Shown piece by piece: positions 38,823 through 49,492 of a DNA stretch of 64,000 nucleotides. Source of the DNA: Hofstenia miamia (taxonomy: Eukaryota; Xenacoelomorpha; Acoela); contig SCFE01000016.1 in NCBI GenBank assembly GCA_004352715.1, positions 1,780,576 through 1,844,575 on the forward strand, given 5' to 3'. The translations under genes were made by a program, and so were the position numbers. Each line of letters opens with the position of its first letter. Positions within the stretch are counted from its first letter, which is position 1. Below the pieces are notes generated by a model. It made no database searches and was not told the DNA's origin. It was given only the letters and a program-made list of their open reading frames with translations.

Positions 38823-39404
38823 TATAACTCAAGTAAAAAATAGTGGCCATTTTTCAAAATTTGAGGATTTATCTAAAGTTACTAGATGGCACTGGTACAA
38901 TTTACAGTTCAAAACATTGCCAAATACAAAAGAAATTTGTACCATACGCAACCTGCTCATATCCCGATTCATGGATCTTAGAACAAGATGGAGAAACCCC
39001 TCATACCTCAAAATCGACAAAATAATTTTTTAACAATTATAATATTCAAGTTTTGAGATGGCCACCGAATTCGCCAGATTTGGTACCCATAGAGAACGTG
39101 CGGCAGATTCTGAAGGATTTTTTCGAGAAAAAAAACTCCCACAAATCTGAAAGAATTAAAGAGTTACATCCTTGAATCGCAACACCAAATAACTTAAGAA
39201 GCTAGAGTCCGTTTACTAAATCCAGTTTCAAAATGTTTATCTGCGTGTAACGCTTTGCATGGCAAACTTGTCAAATAACTTTGTCACCAGATTACAAGCT
39301 AAGACAACTATATTTTCAAATATATTTTAGAAGCCTCTTTCGTCTTTTATTTGTTATAAAAAATGTGCTTATAATGTGGCCACTTTTTCTTACTTGAGCG
39401 ATAA
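38823..39404 (+). mobile_element. Tc1-like element with internal deletion, copy 2
   Basis: About 582 bp, the sister of 26490-27062. Inverted ends read TTATAACTCAAGTAAAAAAT on the left and the inverse of TTATCGCTCAAGTAAGAAAA on the right, followed by GTGGCCA. The same short non-coding leader runs straight into QDGETPHTSK, WPPNSPDLVPIENV and the C-terminal helices; the frame has more stops than copy 1. The internal junction is the same in both. Confidence 0.85.
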
Positions 39405-39484
39405 TAGCTGACGTCACTAGTCAGCAAAACTACCTAGGCAAAGTGTTAATTCTGTGCTGTCATAGATGTTTAATATGGACAAAC

Positions 39485-39795
39485 TTGTCAACGAGCCGAG
39501 CTGAGCCGAGGTTGAGCATTGCATTGGATACACAACGTGCACAAAACGAGCCTTTCTTAAGCCAAGCAAATTTATAGTTTCGCATGTTAATTTAATTATG
39601 CAAGTTTTTCCTATTTTTTACAATCGTATTTTAAATAGTTATTAAATATAGGAAAAGCTACGTAAAAAGTTCTGAGAGCGCCATATTTTTAAAGAAAATA
39701 TAGAGCAAAAGTCAGCCTCAGTGAAAGATTATATGTGGTGATACTTAAAAGTAAAATTTGGCTAGCCGGGCTTAAAAATTTCGCCTCGTTGACAA
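39485..39795. mobile_element. short inverted-repeat element, family B copy 1
   Basis: A 311-bp stretch ending in TTGTCAACGAGCCGA on the left and the inverse of TTGTCAACGAGGCGA on the right. The left part has CGAGCCGAGCTGAGCCGAGG-type repeats. A diverged relative of its left 110 bp lies at about 53042-53150. No coding capacity. Confidence 0.7.
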
Positions 39796-42029
39796 ATCTG
39801 AATGAGCATATGATGGAACGCGCTAATGCAAGATTGATGCTGAAAAATTTTATTTAAATATTACGAACTTCAAAAAATCAACTTTATTGCACTATTTTAC
39901 ATCTTTGTTATTTCGCCATTAAGAGAGTCATTAAGGCTCAGCGCTAGTATCACGAAGTTGACCTATAATTGAAAGTTTACTTATACCTGGTTTATTACAA
40001 TTGCCTCATATTAGCTTCCCATTCGCTTAATGTTGTACAATTACAAAGAAATAAATATGCATAAAACAAAGCAAATTTGTGTGAATGTGCTGATATTCTA
40101 CTCAAAAAGCTCATTTCTAATTGATTGGGTAGAGGCATCGCCAAAGTAAGCGAGACTGAATTTTACTGGTTGTTTTTACACAATGTCGTTCCAGGAAGAG
40201 ATTTTTTTGGTTCCAGTCACATTTAGTCGCATTGGATTCGGCCCCAGTCCCACAGTATAACTTTTATTTAAAAATCATGAGAAATATTCTGAAATCCGTG
40301 GCCCCCGATCCTCCATTTTTGTCCCATTACAATTGAGATTTTAAGTCCCACGTCTCAAACCCATTTGGACTAGGTGATCTCGCAGAATCTTAAATTATGT
40401 CTCAAAAATTGTACAAAAATCTCTTACACAGGAAAATGATTTTTAACAAATTTTATTTAAATTTTGCATGGCCCTTTTCATTTTTCCAACGTAGAGACAT
40501 TCAAATTTATAGGAAATAGATCATATTTAAAGGTTTTTTTAGCTTTCCTGAATAAATCGTGTGGGTACACTGCTTTGAACTCTTTCAGGCTTGTCAAGCA
40601 TATGTATGCTGAATACTATAAGACAAAAGCATATCTAATGGATGATGATATCAGCGAACATAATATTATTCCAACGAGTATTGAATGGTATCAATCGATT
40701 TATCTTCATTACGGTATTTTTATACGATTTTAGCTTAAAATTTATATGATTTCGCCAATATTAACGGTGAAAAATAATGTGCTTAGGATCTTCAACATTG
40801 AATGAAAATTGAATTTGATATTCTAAAACTGTAAGCTAACGTTATTAGTAAATTATGAAAATTCAATAAGCTTAGTTAGAATAAGAGTAAAATCATATAA
40901 AAATTAATCAGAAACTTAAAGATTGAGCCTATCTACAAGCATCAGGTACGTCATTAAAAAAATTGCAGGAAGAGCCTGACCTTAAGCCTACCCAACCTAT
41001 GTGATACTATACTAGTAAAATGTAAGTATTTTGAATTACAATAGTTAACAATATAATTCTTTGCTATTTATCAATTAAATATGATTGCAATAATTTCAAA
41101 AATTTTACGTACAAAACAAAAATTATTCAGACAATTTTCTAAAAAAAGGTCACGTGGAATACTAAAAAAGTCTGACGAAAATACATCTACAAAGCATAAG
41201 AAGCATTATAGTTATCAAAGTATAATTTAGAAAAAGTAAAACTTGAAATTTTATCTCATTGACATTGTTCTCACTCGAAATAATCGCTTTGGAATGAAAT
41301 TACCATTTTCCCATATTTTGTCATGCATTCAAGACAAACTACGCACTATCACTAATGCGTAAACATTAGTTCTTTTATTGTTTGACATTATAGATTTGTT
41401 AAAAAATAATGATGTTATTAGTAAGAGAGACTTCAAGTCCACCTTCTTTATTAGAAAGCTCACAGTCTCTTCCAAATTTATGAACACTAAGAAATCCATC
41501 ACTTTTTGAGATTGATTTACCAGGAAACATTATTTAAGAAATTCAATTTTTTACGATGACAAGTTCAAATTATGTTTTAAAATAGATGTAGTATATTGAA
41601 ATGCATGATTTTCTGTCAGTGTATTTAAGGTTGCGTTCTTAAAATTTTCGTTCCATGTATAACTTTAATATAATTCGTATATGGACGTGTACTGGAAAGA
41701 TTTTGTTCGTTTTGAGTAATACCAAACATCTGAAAATTAACTTTGAAAATTTTTATTTGAAAATTTATTTCATAATAATAGTGAAAGTTTTTATTTTTTG
41801 TACCTAACGAAATAATTCAGTTAGGTAAAAGGGAAAATTAATGAAATTATAAATATATGCATAAACATTGGGTTGAATATAGGACCTTTGCATAGATATT
41901 GGCTTGCATTTTATAAAAATGAATTTTCATGTTTGACTAATTGTACACATAACTGCCAAAATGGTGTATGCTATTCTTTCAAAAATTTTGTAAACCATTG
42001 GTAGTATGCTGGTTGGTCGATAACTTTTA
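39796..42029. other. AT-rich DNA without recognised genes
   Basis: Between 40185 and 40390 a less AT-rich patch has GGTTCCAGTC, GGCCCCAGTCCCA and GTCCCACGTCTC. A similar GTCCCATTGGTCCCAGTCC run occurs at about 8108-8130, so this may be an old repeat, but ends could not be set. Confidence 0.4.
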
Positions 42030-42450
42030 AACTTAGTTATGATTAGGGCAACCAAAAGGGCGACAGTGTCGATGAGGGCGAAATTCCGAGTTGTAGGCGA
42101 AAATCGTTGTAAAGGACGCATTTCCTTTATTGAATCTCATTAAGAAGATGAATAAGCTCACTGAACTTTTACAAAATAGTAGCTCTCAAGCCGAAATAAT
42201 GCTCGATTTTGATCTCACAGAAGTATGGTAAATCCTCCCAAAACCTTCACCTTGAAAAATGCGAGTTCAACATCGGCTGAAGTTGAGAGATCATTCAGCA
42301 AATTGGGAAAATTACTCACTCGCAAAGGATAGAAATGTTCGGCCTGAGAATATTAATTTTTACATTTGTGCCTTTGTAAATACTATAAATATTAGCTGAA
42401 AAATGTTCTCGACATCTGCGGAAAAAGGGCGGCGGGATAGGGGCAGAAAT
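42030..42450 (+). mobile_element. hAT transposase C-terminal remnant
   Basis: At about 42265-42370 the plus strand reads SSAEVERSFSKLGKLLTRK, a one-base shift, then RNVRPENINFY. This is the ERSFS...L..L.R..L dimerisation segment at the end of hAT transposases. The rest of the protein is absent. It sits between an AGGGCAACCAAAAG stretch (about 42044) and GGGCGGCGGGATAGGGGC, which may be remains of the element's ends. The AGGGCAACCAAAAG stretch recurs at about 52612. Confidence 0.65.
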
Positions 42451-42618
42451 CGAGGATTTAAAAGGGCAGAAAATTCTTGTCTTAATAATTATATTTGACA
42501 AGGAATTGTTAGAGAAATAGCATGATCGGAATAGGTTGTTTATTTATGTTGAATTCAGATAGAAAAATCTAAGTGATTTAGGATTCACCAAAACTCATTC
42601 ATACAATATGCAATTGGT

Positions 42619-43500
42619 ATATATATATATATATATATATAGNNNNNNNNNNNNNNNNNNNNNNNNNNNNNNNNNNNNNNNNNNNNNNNNNNNNNNNNNN
42701 NNNNNNNNNNNNNNNNNNNNNNNNNNNNNNNNNNNNNNNNNNNNNNNNNNNNNNNNNNNNNNNNNNNNNNNNNNNNNNNNNNNNNNNNNNNNNNNNNNNN
42801 NNNNNNNNNNNNNNNNNNNNNNNNNNNNNNNNNNNNNNNNNNNNNNNNNNNNNNNNNNNNNNNNNNNNNNNNNNNNNNNNNNNNNNNNNNNNNNNNNNNN
42901 NNNNNNNNNNNNNNNNNNNNNNNNNNNNNNNNNNNNNNNNNNNNNNNNNNNNNNNNNNNNNNNNNNNNNNNNNNNNNNNNNNNNNNNNNNNNNNNNNNNN
43001 NNNNNNNNNNNNNNNNNNNNNNNNNNNNNNNNNNNNNNNNNNNNNNNNNNNNNNNNNNNNNNNNNNNNNNNNNNNNNNNNNNNNNNNNNNNNNNNNNNNN
43101 NNNNNNNNNNNNNNNNNNNNNNNNNNNNNNNNNNNNNNNNNNNNNNNNNNNNNNNNNNNNNNNNNNNNNNNNNNNNNNNNNNNNNNNNNNNNNNNNNNNN
43201 NNNNNNNNNNNNNNNNNNNNNNNNNNNNNNNNNNNNNNNNNNNNNNNNNNNNNNNNNNNNNNNNNNNNNNNNNNNNNNNNNNNNNNNNNNNNNNNNNNNN
43301 NNNNNNNNNNNNNNNNNNNNNNNNNNNNNNNNNNNNNNNNNNNNNNNNNNNNNNNNNNNNNNNNNNNNNNNNNNNNNNNNNNNNNNNNNNNNNNNNNNNN
43401 NNNNNNNNNNNNNNNNNNNNNNNNNNNNNNNNNNNNNNNNNNNNNNNNNNNNNNNNNNNNNNNNNNNNNNNNNNNNNNNNNNNNNNNNNNNNNNNNNNNN
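42619..43500. repeat. (AT)n tract followed by an 858-N gap
   Basis: TA repeat 42619-42640, then N from 42643 to 43500. The gap hides the downstream part of the coding region on its right. Confidence 0.95.
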
Positions 43501-44055
43501 TCTTCTAGGTGATTGATTTATTTCCTCTGGTTCATCTTCCTCAGATAAGATCTCCATTTCATTCTCAACATTCTGTTCTATAGATGTTTTTCTAGGTCGT
43601 TTCGATGGATGAACTTTATTTTTATTGTCTACTTTTTCTGTTGTGTAACCGACCTTTCCTTTGCTTTCTTTTATAATATTATACAGCCCTTTATCTTCCC
43701 TGCAAAGCCAATTTCCACCGTAATGAGTAATATCAAATAATTCTTGAAAAGTTTCATTGCTGTTCTTCTTCTTTAGAGTTCAATCATAAAATGTTAAAAG
43801 TTTTTCTATTTTTTGAGTCACTTTGTCTTTTCTGATGTTGGGAAAGCTAAACTTTTTCCATAATTCAATTAATTCTTCGGCAATTGTGTTACAGCGTACA
43901 CCCCATGATTTAATACTTTTAGCTAAATAATGATATCTTCCAATAATATGCTGCTGCAAGGGTATTCTGCTTCTCTTACGAGGACCCTCATCTTCTACAG
44001 GTATGAGTCTTCTTTTCTTTAAAGTGTCTTGAAAATATGTCAAGTTTTTGGCCTA
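43501..44055 (-). pseudogene. partial coding region of unknown function, one in-frame TGA
   Basis: Read from 44055 downward: a basic stretch (LKKRRLIP, PRKRSRIP), then RYHYLAKSIKSWG, IAEELIELWKKFSFPNIRK and IEKLL, then TGA at about 43778, after which the same frame stays open for about 90 codons (ETFQELFDI, HYGGNWLC, an acidic MEILSEEDEPEE) into the gap. Predicted helix-rich with a conserved-looking LW..FP block. I recall similar ELW-K-PTI proteins of unknown role in other invertebrates but cannot name a domain. The piece starts right after TTTAG at 44056, a possible splice acceptor, so 44055 may be an exon start. The TGA probably replaces CGA (Arg). It could be a host gene, a transposon accessory gene or a pseudogene. 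Confidence 0.45.
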
Positions 44056-45112
44056 AATATTTCTGTTTTTTTCCGTTGAGGAAGAACTGGCTTTATACAT
44101 TTTGCACTTCACTGTACTTATGATTCACAGCAATGAAGTCACAACACGTTCATTTGAAAATTAAAAGGATAATAAATTATAATATGGTAAACTTATATTT
44201 AAGACGAATATTCTAATACTTTTATTATTTATATATTGAAAGGCACGCTTACTCAACAGAAATTTCACATCATAAATTAAAATTTTTTTAAATAATCAAA
44301 CTGATTTTATTAGATTAATAATAAAATTGATTTTATAATAAGCAATTTTTTTTACGATTATGACTCATATATTTTCAATTTAATCAATTTCCTGCTTATA
44401 AAAGAAAATATTATTGATTAATATTTAAATTGTTGAACATTTACTCTCGTTTGACACATGGTTAAATATTTAGATTTATAAAACTAACTGATTGTATAAA
44501 ATCTTTTATTTTATTTGCTTATTTCAGAAATTATTTATGCGCAACAATCATAATTTTATATTTTCTTTACCTTTTGTGGGGGAAGCTTTTGTCATAAAGT
44601 AGTTAAACTTGACATTTTTCTAATTGTTATTTGATTAATTTTATAAATTATACTTGGGGAAGTACACTTTTTAAAAATTTACTAAAATTTTTTTATCATA
44701 ATGCTAAAAAACGGAGATTTTTCGAAAAATCGAAATTTTGATTTTCCTTGGTGGGGGACATTTTTTTGAGAAAAAACAAAAATATTAGCATCTAAATTCT
44801 TTTTATGATAAAGTTCACCGGAAATTGACAGGGGACTTATAGGTTGCAAAAATGTCATCACCCTAATATATATATATATATGTATATATATTTAAGATTT
44901 CAAAAAATTAATAAATTCAATTTCAGAAACAACATTTGTTTTAATTGAATAGTTCCTTTGATCATGAAGATTAATTAATAAAATTATTTTTATTATTGAC
45001 CCTCAAACATTTACTCGATTAATGTACGAAGTCTTAGTGTTGGTTTGTTAACTTATAGTCATCGCATTTATAATTTTCTATATAATGTTATTATATTCTT
45101 CTAAATCTAGAC
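44056..45112. other. AT-rich DNA without recognised genes
   Basis: Short (AT)n at about 44868-44890. Nothing else seen. Confidence 0.5.
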
Positions 45113-45120
45113 CAAGACAC

Positions 45121-45481
45121 CAGAGTTGAAAGCGGCTCCAATTTTCAGAAACTGGTCGAACCAAACTCTTTCAAAATGGAGCCGAACAAAACCAAGCCGT
45201 TGAGCGCTAATAACTTGAACCGTTTGAAACCGAAAAGACGGCTCAGTAAAACTGAAAATTTGAATATCCATTTACAAAAATTTTCCTTTTCATCTCCCTG
45301 TGTATTGCTTTGGTTATAAACGAGAAAACAGGAAGTTGGAGGAATTTTGCAAATTTGTATAAATAAAACAACGTAGTTAGGTCATTTTGAAAATTTCAAC
45401 AGCATTAAGACATTTGCAAATCAGATATTAGTAGGCGAAACCAAACCGAACCGATCATAAATCAAGCCGCTTGCAACTCTC
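45121..45481. mobile_element. hAT-type non-autonomous element with 8-bp target duplication
   Basis: A 361-bp element. The left end is CAGAGTTGAAAGCGGCT, the right end the inverse of GAGAGTTGCAAGCGGCT. The 8 bases outside are CAAGACAC (45113-45120) and CATGACAC (45482-45489), one mismatch, as expected for hAT insertion. The interior is rich in ACCAAAC, GGAGCCGAAC and AACCGAACCG motifs and codes for nothing. Confidence 0.87.
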
Positions 45482-45966
45482 CATGACACTGATATTTCAT
45501 TTTCGTGTCCCTATCTTATACATATATCTATTTATGCTACAATAACTAACTATATTGTAGAATTCTATGAATGTATGCATCCTGCAAGGTGGTTTTATAA
45601 CATAATATACTACTTTTCCTACGCAAAATCAAGTTATTTTTTGAAATATTGTGGAGTGCGGGTATACTTTTTTGGATGTGGTAATAGGCTCGAGGCTGAT
45701 TTTTAAAAAATGTGTGCGTTGTGTTGTGTACAGACGTTGCAGGTTCGAATTGGGTTTGATTACAAAAATCGATATGCAAGTCCGCCCCTGTTTTCAGTAT
45801 TGTCGTTTCCCGATTTTTGATATTTTATAAGTTACTTCTTTCATAAATATGATACACTGGCCGTTATTTCAAGCAATAGTTATAACCGAAATGGTTCACA
45901 ACTTCATTGTTTCCGATTAACTTTGTACAAAAGCCAAATATTACATAGTTGCTGTGCATCTACGAA
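45482..45966. other. spacer upstream of the PARP-like ORF
   Basis: Around 45731-45742 lies GGTTCGAATTGG, similar to a tRNA B box, but no matching A box or clover-leaf was found. An in-frame TAG at 45946-45948 closes the frame before the first ATG at 45967. Confidence 0.4.
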
Positions 45967-47427
45967 ATGCGATTGCTTGGGCCATTTGATAGACATAACA
46001 ATTCTTCCTGCATATTTATTAATAAGAGAGATTATTTATTTCTCAGTGAAGAAGACGTAGTACAAATCTTGTATAGACGTGCTGGAAAAAAAGTATCCAC
46101 TGATTTGAAAGAATACTTCTGTGGAGTATGTTGGTCGCAATACAACCTAAGACCACTATCCGAAGGTGTGAATAAATTCGTTCAAAATTTAAAAAAACGT
46201 AGAAGGAGAAGGGATCAATTCGAAAAAACAGTTAGGGAAATAAGAGAAACGATGATCATCGAAAAAGTGGTTTTCCATAAAATTGTAAAAAATGAAACAA
46301 CTGTTGCAGAGGTTGACCTATCAAAGTATGTAACTGAAAAAACCACCGAAATATGTTTTACTAAGACATTCGAAGTTCAAGACGAAGCTACTCAAACCTA
46401 TATCCTGGAGGATTTTTGTGATCAACTTTTACCCAAAGATCGAAAAGAAATTTTAGATTTTGATTTTGAATTTGAAAACATAGAAATGTTTGGTATCAAT
46501 GAAAACGTTGAAATACTTGAAGATTTGACAATACGTGAAATGCGTTCTTTTAAAGAAAAAATGTCGCAATATTTTGACGTGGATGTTGAAAATGTTGAAA
46601 TACTTACCTTAGCATGTAACATCTTAACTGGGCGAATTTATGAAGTATCTTGTGAAAAAATTGAGTGTAAGGTAAAAAAGTTGAAGGCTTTCATTGAAGC
46701 AGGAGTTCATATTATACTATGTTATGATAAATTTAATATCGGTGATTTTGATAAACGTTGAAACACTCTGTTTAGACTGTCAAAAACATTTAAAATCGGA
46801 CCTCCTAGCCGAAAAATGCTGTATGTTCAGCCATTCGGATGGCGTAGGTATGGATTGAAAGTCTTAGACAAATATGGTTCTGATAATAGTTGGCTTGAAC
46901 CTTTTAAAAATGATAAAAATTGGTACAGAGCATATCATGGAACACCGAAAGCTGGAAATCGCGATACAGATAGTCAAGATTCTCACTGTATTTCAAGTGA
47001 TCGTTCAGAATTGATGAGTTTGAACGCAATGGCGGCTATAAATGTGGAAGGCTTTAATTTATCCAAAAATGGAGCTATGGGTAGTGGGGTATATTGCTCA
47101 CCTGATATTAATCTAATAAATGATCAATATTCTTGTGAATTTCATGGATACAAATTTGTGTTACAAGTATGCGTAGATCCAGATAACGTTGAATTTAATG
47201 AAGACAAAACTATTTGGATGGCCAAAAGCACAGACTGTATTAGACCTTATGGAATTTTAGTGAAGACGGATACATCTGGTTGGCCGGCTCAAAAATTAAC
47301 TCAAACCGAGGTGGAAACATTGTCTTACAATCCAATGTCTCTAAATGAAAGATTAGAAAGTCTATCAATAGATAAAGTGAGCAGAACATCTTTCGCGCAT
47401 TCAAAATCAGAAAGTCTAAGCAAATAA
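45967..47427 (+). pseudogene. PARP/ADP-ribosyltransferase-like protein, one frame split by a TGA
   Basis: One reading frame of 486 codons interrupted only by TGA at codon 265 (46759-46761); it is open for 264 codons before and 221 after. The second half could start at ATG 46816. The N-terminal half has a CxxC (C52, C55), an RRRRR cluster and long acidic helical stretches, with no recognised domain. The C-terminal half begins PFGWRRYGLKVLDKY (codon 289 on), then YHGT (His at codon 324), GSGVYCSPD (372-380) and IRPYGI (425-430). These match the HG(S/T) ... G-x-G-[IV]-Y-[FSC]-xxD ... pattern of PARP-fold transferases and a family of PFGW...YHGT proteins I know from fungi, protists and rotifers. 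The usual catalytic Glu is not evident, so NAD transfer may be absent. Intronless. The TGA most simply comes from CGA. A two-gene reading or readthrough cannot be excluded. Confidence 0.6.
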
Positions 47428-47702
47428 ATGGTAGAATCTTCAATATATAGAGCATCTTCGAATTTTCTTAGGGATCTATTTGAGGATATTTCAAAGTTAT
47501 GACACTGAAATGTTTAGTATTGACCATTTCGTTATATATAGAAAATTATCGACGATTTTTGAGTTTGCATTAAGAGGCATAAACAAAGCTTAATCCATTA
47601 GTTGAATTATAAATTTCTATAACAAAACAACCACCACGACTTGCAAATGGGGCTTTATTTAGTGATGTTGAAAATAATTAAAGTTTTCCGTATTTACTGC
47701 TA
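47428..47702. other. 3' flank of the PARP-like ORF
   Basis: No clear polyadenylation signal close to the stop. Otherwise featureless. Confidence 0.4.
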
Positions 47703-48075
47703 CCCAAACAACAAGGATTCATGGGCCATTATTGGCGCTTGGTTGCTGGGCCAATAATGTCAGAGCCATATATCCAACAATGAGCTAATAATACAGTTTT
47801 TTAAACAAATTCAAATGATTTCAAAATATATTATTAAATATATTTACATTATAAACAATGTTTTTTATATTTTATGGACTGTTATCAAATAATAATTTTG
47901 AGCGCTGTATTTTGTACCACATGAATTTGAGAGAAAAGCTGAAAAATTCTTAATTATTGGCTCATTATTGGATTTATCATTTAGCCATTACTAGCTCAGC
48001 TGCCAAACATCAGTAAAGGTCAACAATGGAAATAATAATTTGCCATCAATGGCTCATGAATTCTTGTTACTTAAG
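47703..48075. mobile_element. inverted-repeat element with TA target, family C copy 1
   Basis: A 373-bp element bordered by TA. The left end reads CCCAAACAACAAGGATTCAT, the right end the inverse of CTTAAGTAACAAGAATTCAT; both continue into GRGCCATT. TA flanks and the size suit a Tc1/mariner-type MITE. A further end of the same family is at 62067-62102. Confidence 0.83.
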
Positions 48076-48879
48076 TAGTTTTGAGTGATGGTTACAGATA
48101 TGTTATCTTGGACTTTAATAGAAACAGTGATTCCGGAGAAATTATAGAACACATACATATATTTTTACCAAGGTTTGTATTTGAACAAATTAGAGTATTG
48201 GTCAAGTAAATCATGTTCACTAATGCCTTCATTGTAGAGTCTAACAAAAGTTGATATTTCAAACATCATGTGTTGTTTTCTCTTTGTAAGCTAAATGAAT
48301 ATATGACATCTTTATAATCTTGATTTGATAGTAAACTGCAATATATTGCTTTAATTTATCTTTTATTAGTATATTTTTAGTCCCCTTTTAACCCTCTCCG
48401 TTTACGCAGTGCCTCTTAGAGCAAAATGCAAAACTTTTCTTAGTGTATGCATATTTTATAGTAATATGCACAACTGCGTACAGCTTAGCATCCAATTAAA
48501 TTTTAGCTTCTATATGCAAAATACCTATATAAATCAAATTAGGAATTAAAGACCAAGTTACAGATATGCTACCTGCTAAGATTTCCATTCAACAATAATA
48601 CTCTTGGATAAAACCACTATTTCAATTTAGATAAATCAAAGCAAAAGCTAAGAAAACACAATGCAAAAAGGAAAAATGGAAAAACAAAAACAGCAACAAC
48701 CAATTTCATAATGGTATTCTACTTTTTGATAAAAATATATTCCGTGCATGATAAGTAAAATTGAATAATGATTAGAATAACCTGTGTGAGAGAAATTATT
48801 TTTAATACACTAAAAGATATTAAAGGCAGGTACCAGAGATGCATTGTTAATTATAGCAAGCAATGGTCGTGAATAATGC
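48076..48879. other. AT-rich DNA without recognised genes
   Basis: Nothing recognised. Confidence 0.5.
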
Positions 48880-49040
48880 ATTTATGTACATGGTTACACA
48901 TATGTAACTGTTGGTGTTTAGAGGCTAACCATGAACTTCTATAGCACTAACTGGACTCGAACAAAGAATAAATAATAGCAACAGTTGGCTGATTTCACTC
49001 AGTCATTTATTAATTCCGCTCTTCAATTCACTAATAGAAA
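48880..49040 (-). repeat. possible tRNA-derived SINE fragment
   Basis: On the minus strand GTTCGAGTCC (48962-48953) is a good pol III B box. About 60 bases upstream on that strand, TAGTGAATTGAAGAGCGG (49035-49018) loosely resembles an A box. No clover-leaf can be drawn, so it is not a tRNA gene. The ends are unknown. Confidence 0.3.
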
Positions 49041-49087
49041 AGTGGATTTGCTCCACTCCATTTAGTGTTATAGAATTTCATGGGCTA

Positions 49088-49492
49088 CACTTTTTTTTAT
49101 AAAAACCAGTAAATTTTTGCTGAGGCTCAATTGTTTTTATTTTTTTAGCACTTTGAACCTTAAATTGTTCTTATTTTGTTCTTATTTTTTCTAAGGTAAA
49201 AAACAAGTTTTGGCTATTTACTTTACTATTTAGAGGATTTTATATGCCACTGATTCTTTTTGCTATAACTGCTTTATATTTTTATTATCCTTTTGTTTGA
49301 TTCTCTTACGTTTAGTATTTTTAAACTTTTGGAACTGTAAATAAGTATCTTTTGTTACTATTCATTGAAAAAATCAAAACAAAAAACTACTTTTTAAATA
49401 CTTTCAGTCACACAACTGTTCTTAAATTGTTCTTATTTTTTGCATTTTTGAGCCTCATTGTTCTTCTAAAATTGTTCTTATAAAAAAACGTG
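49088..49492. mobile_element. inverted-repeat element with TA target, family D
   Basis: A 405-bp element bordered by TA on both sides. The left end is CACTTTTTTTTATAAAAAC, the right end the inverse of CACGTTTTTTTATAAGAAC. A second conserved inverted block, TGAGGCTCAA, lies about 45 bp in from each end. The interior repeats TTGTTCTTATTTT. No transposase remains. Confidence 0.83.

Noticed and set aside
45686-45745. tRNA gene suggested by GGTTCGAATTGG
   Set aside because: No acceptor stem, anticodon arm or proper A box; at most a chance B box.
46740-46780. A tiny intron removing the TGA in the PARP-like ORF
   Set aside because: The only GT...AG pair around it gives a 34-base intron that would shift the frame.
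43501-47427. Alternative code with TGA read as Trp
   Set aside because: TGG is used for Trp throughout, the intact ORF1 ends in TGA, and the TGA sites fit Arg (CGA) better than Trp.
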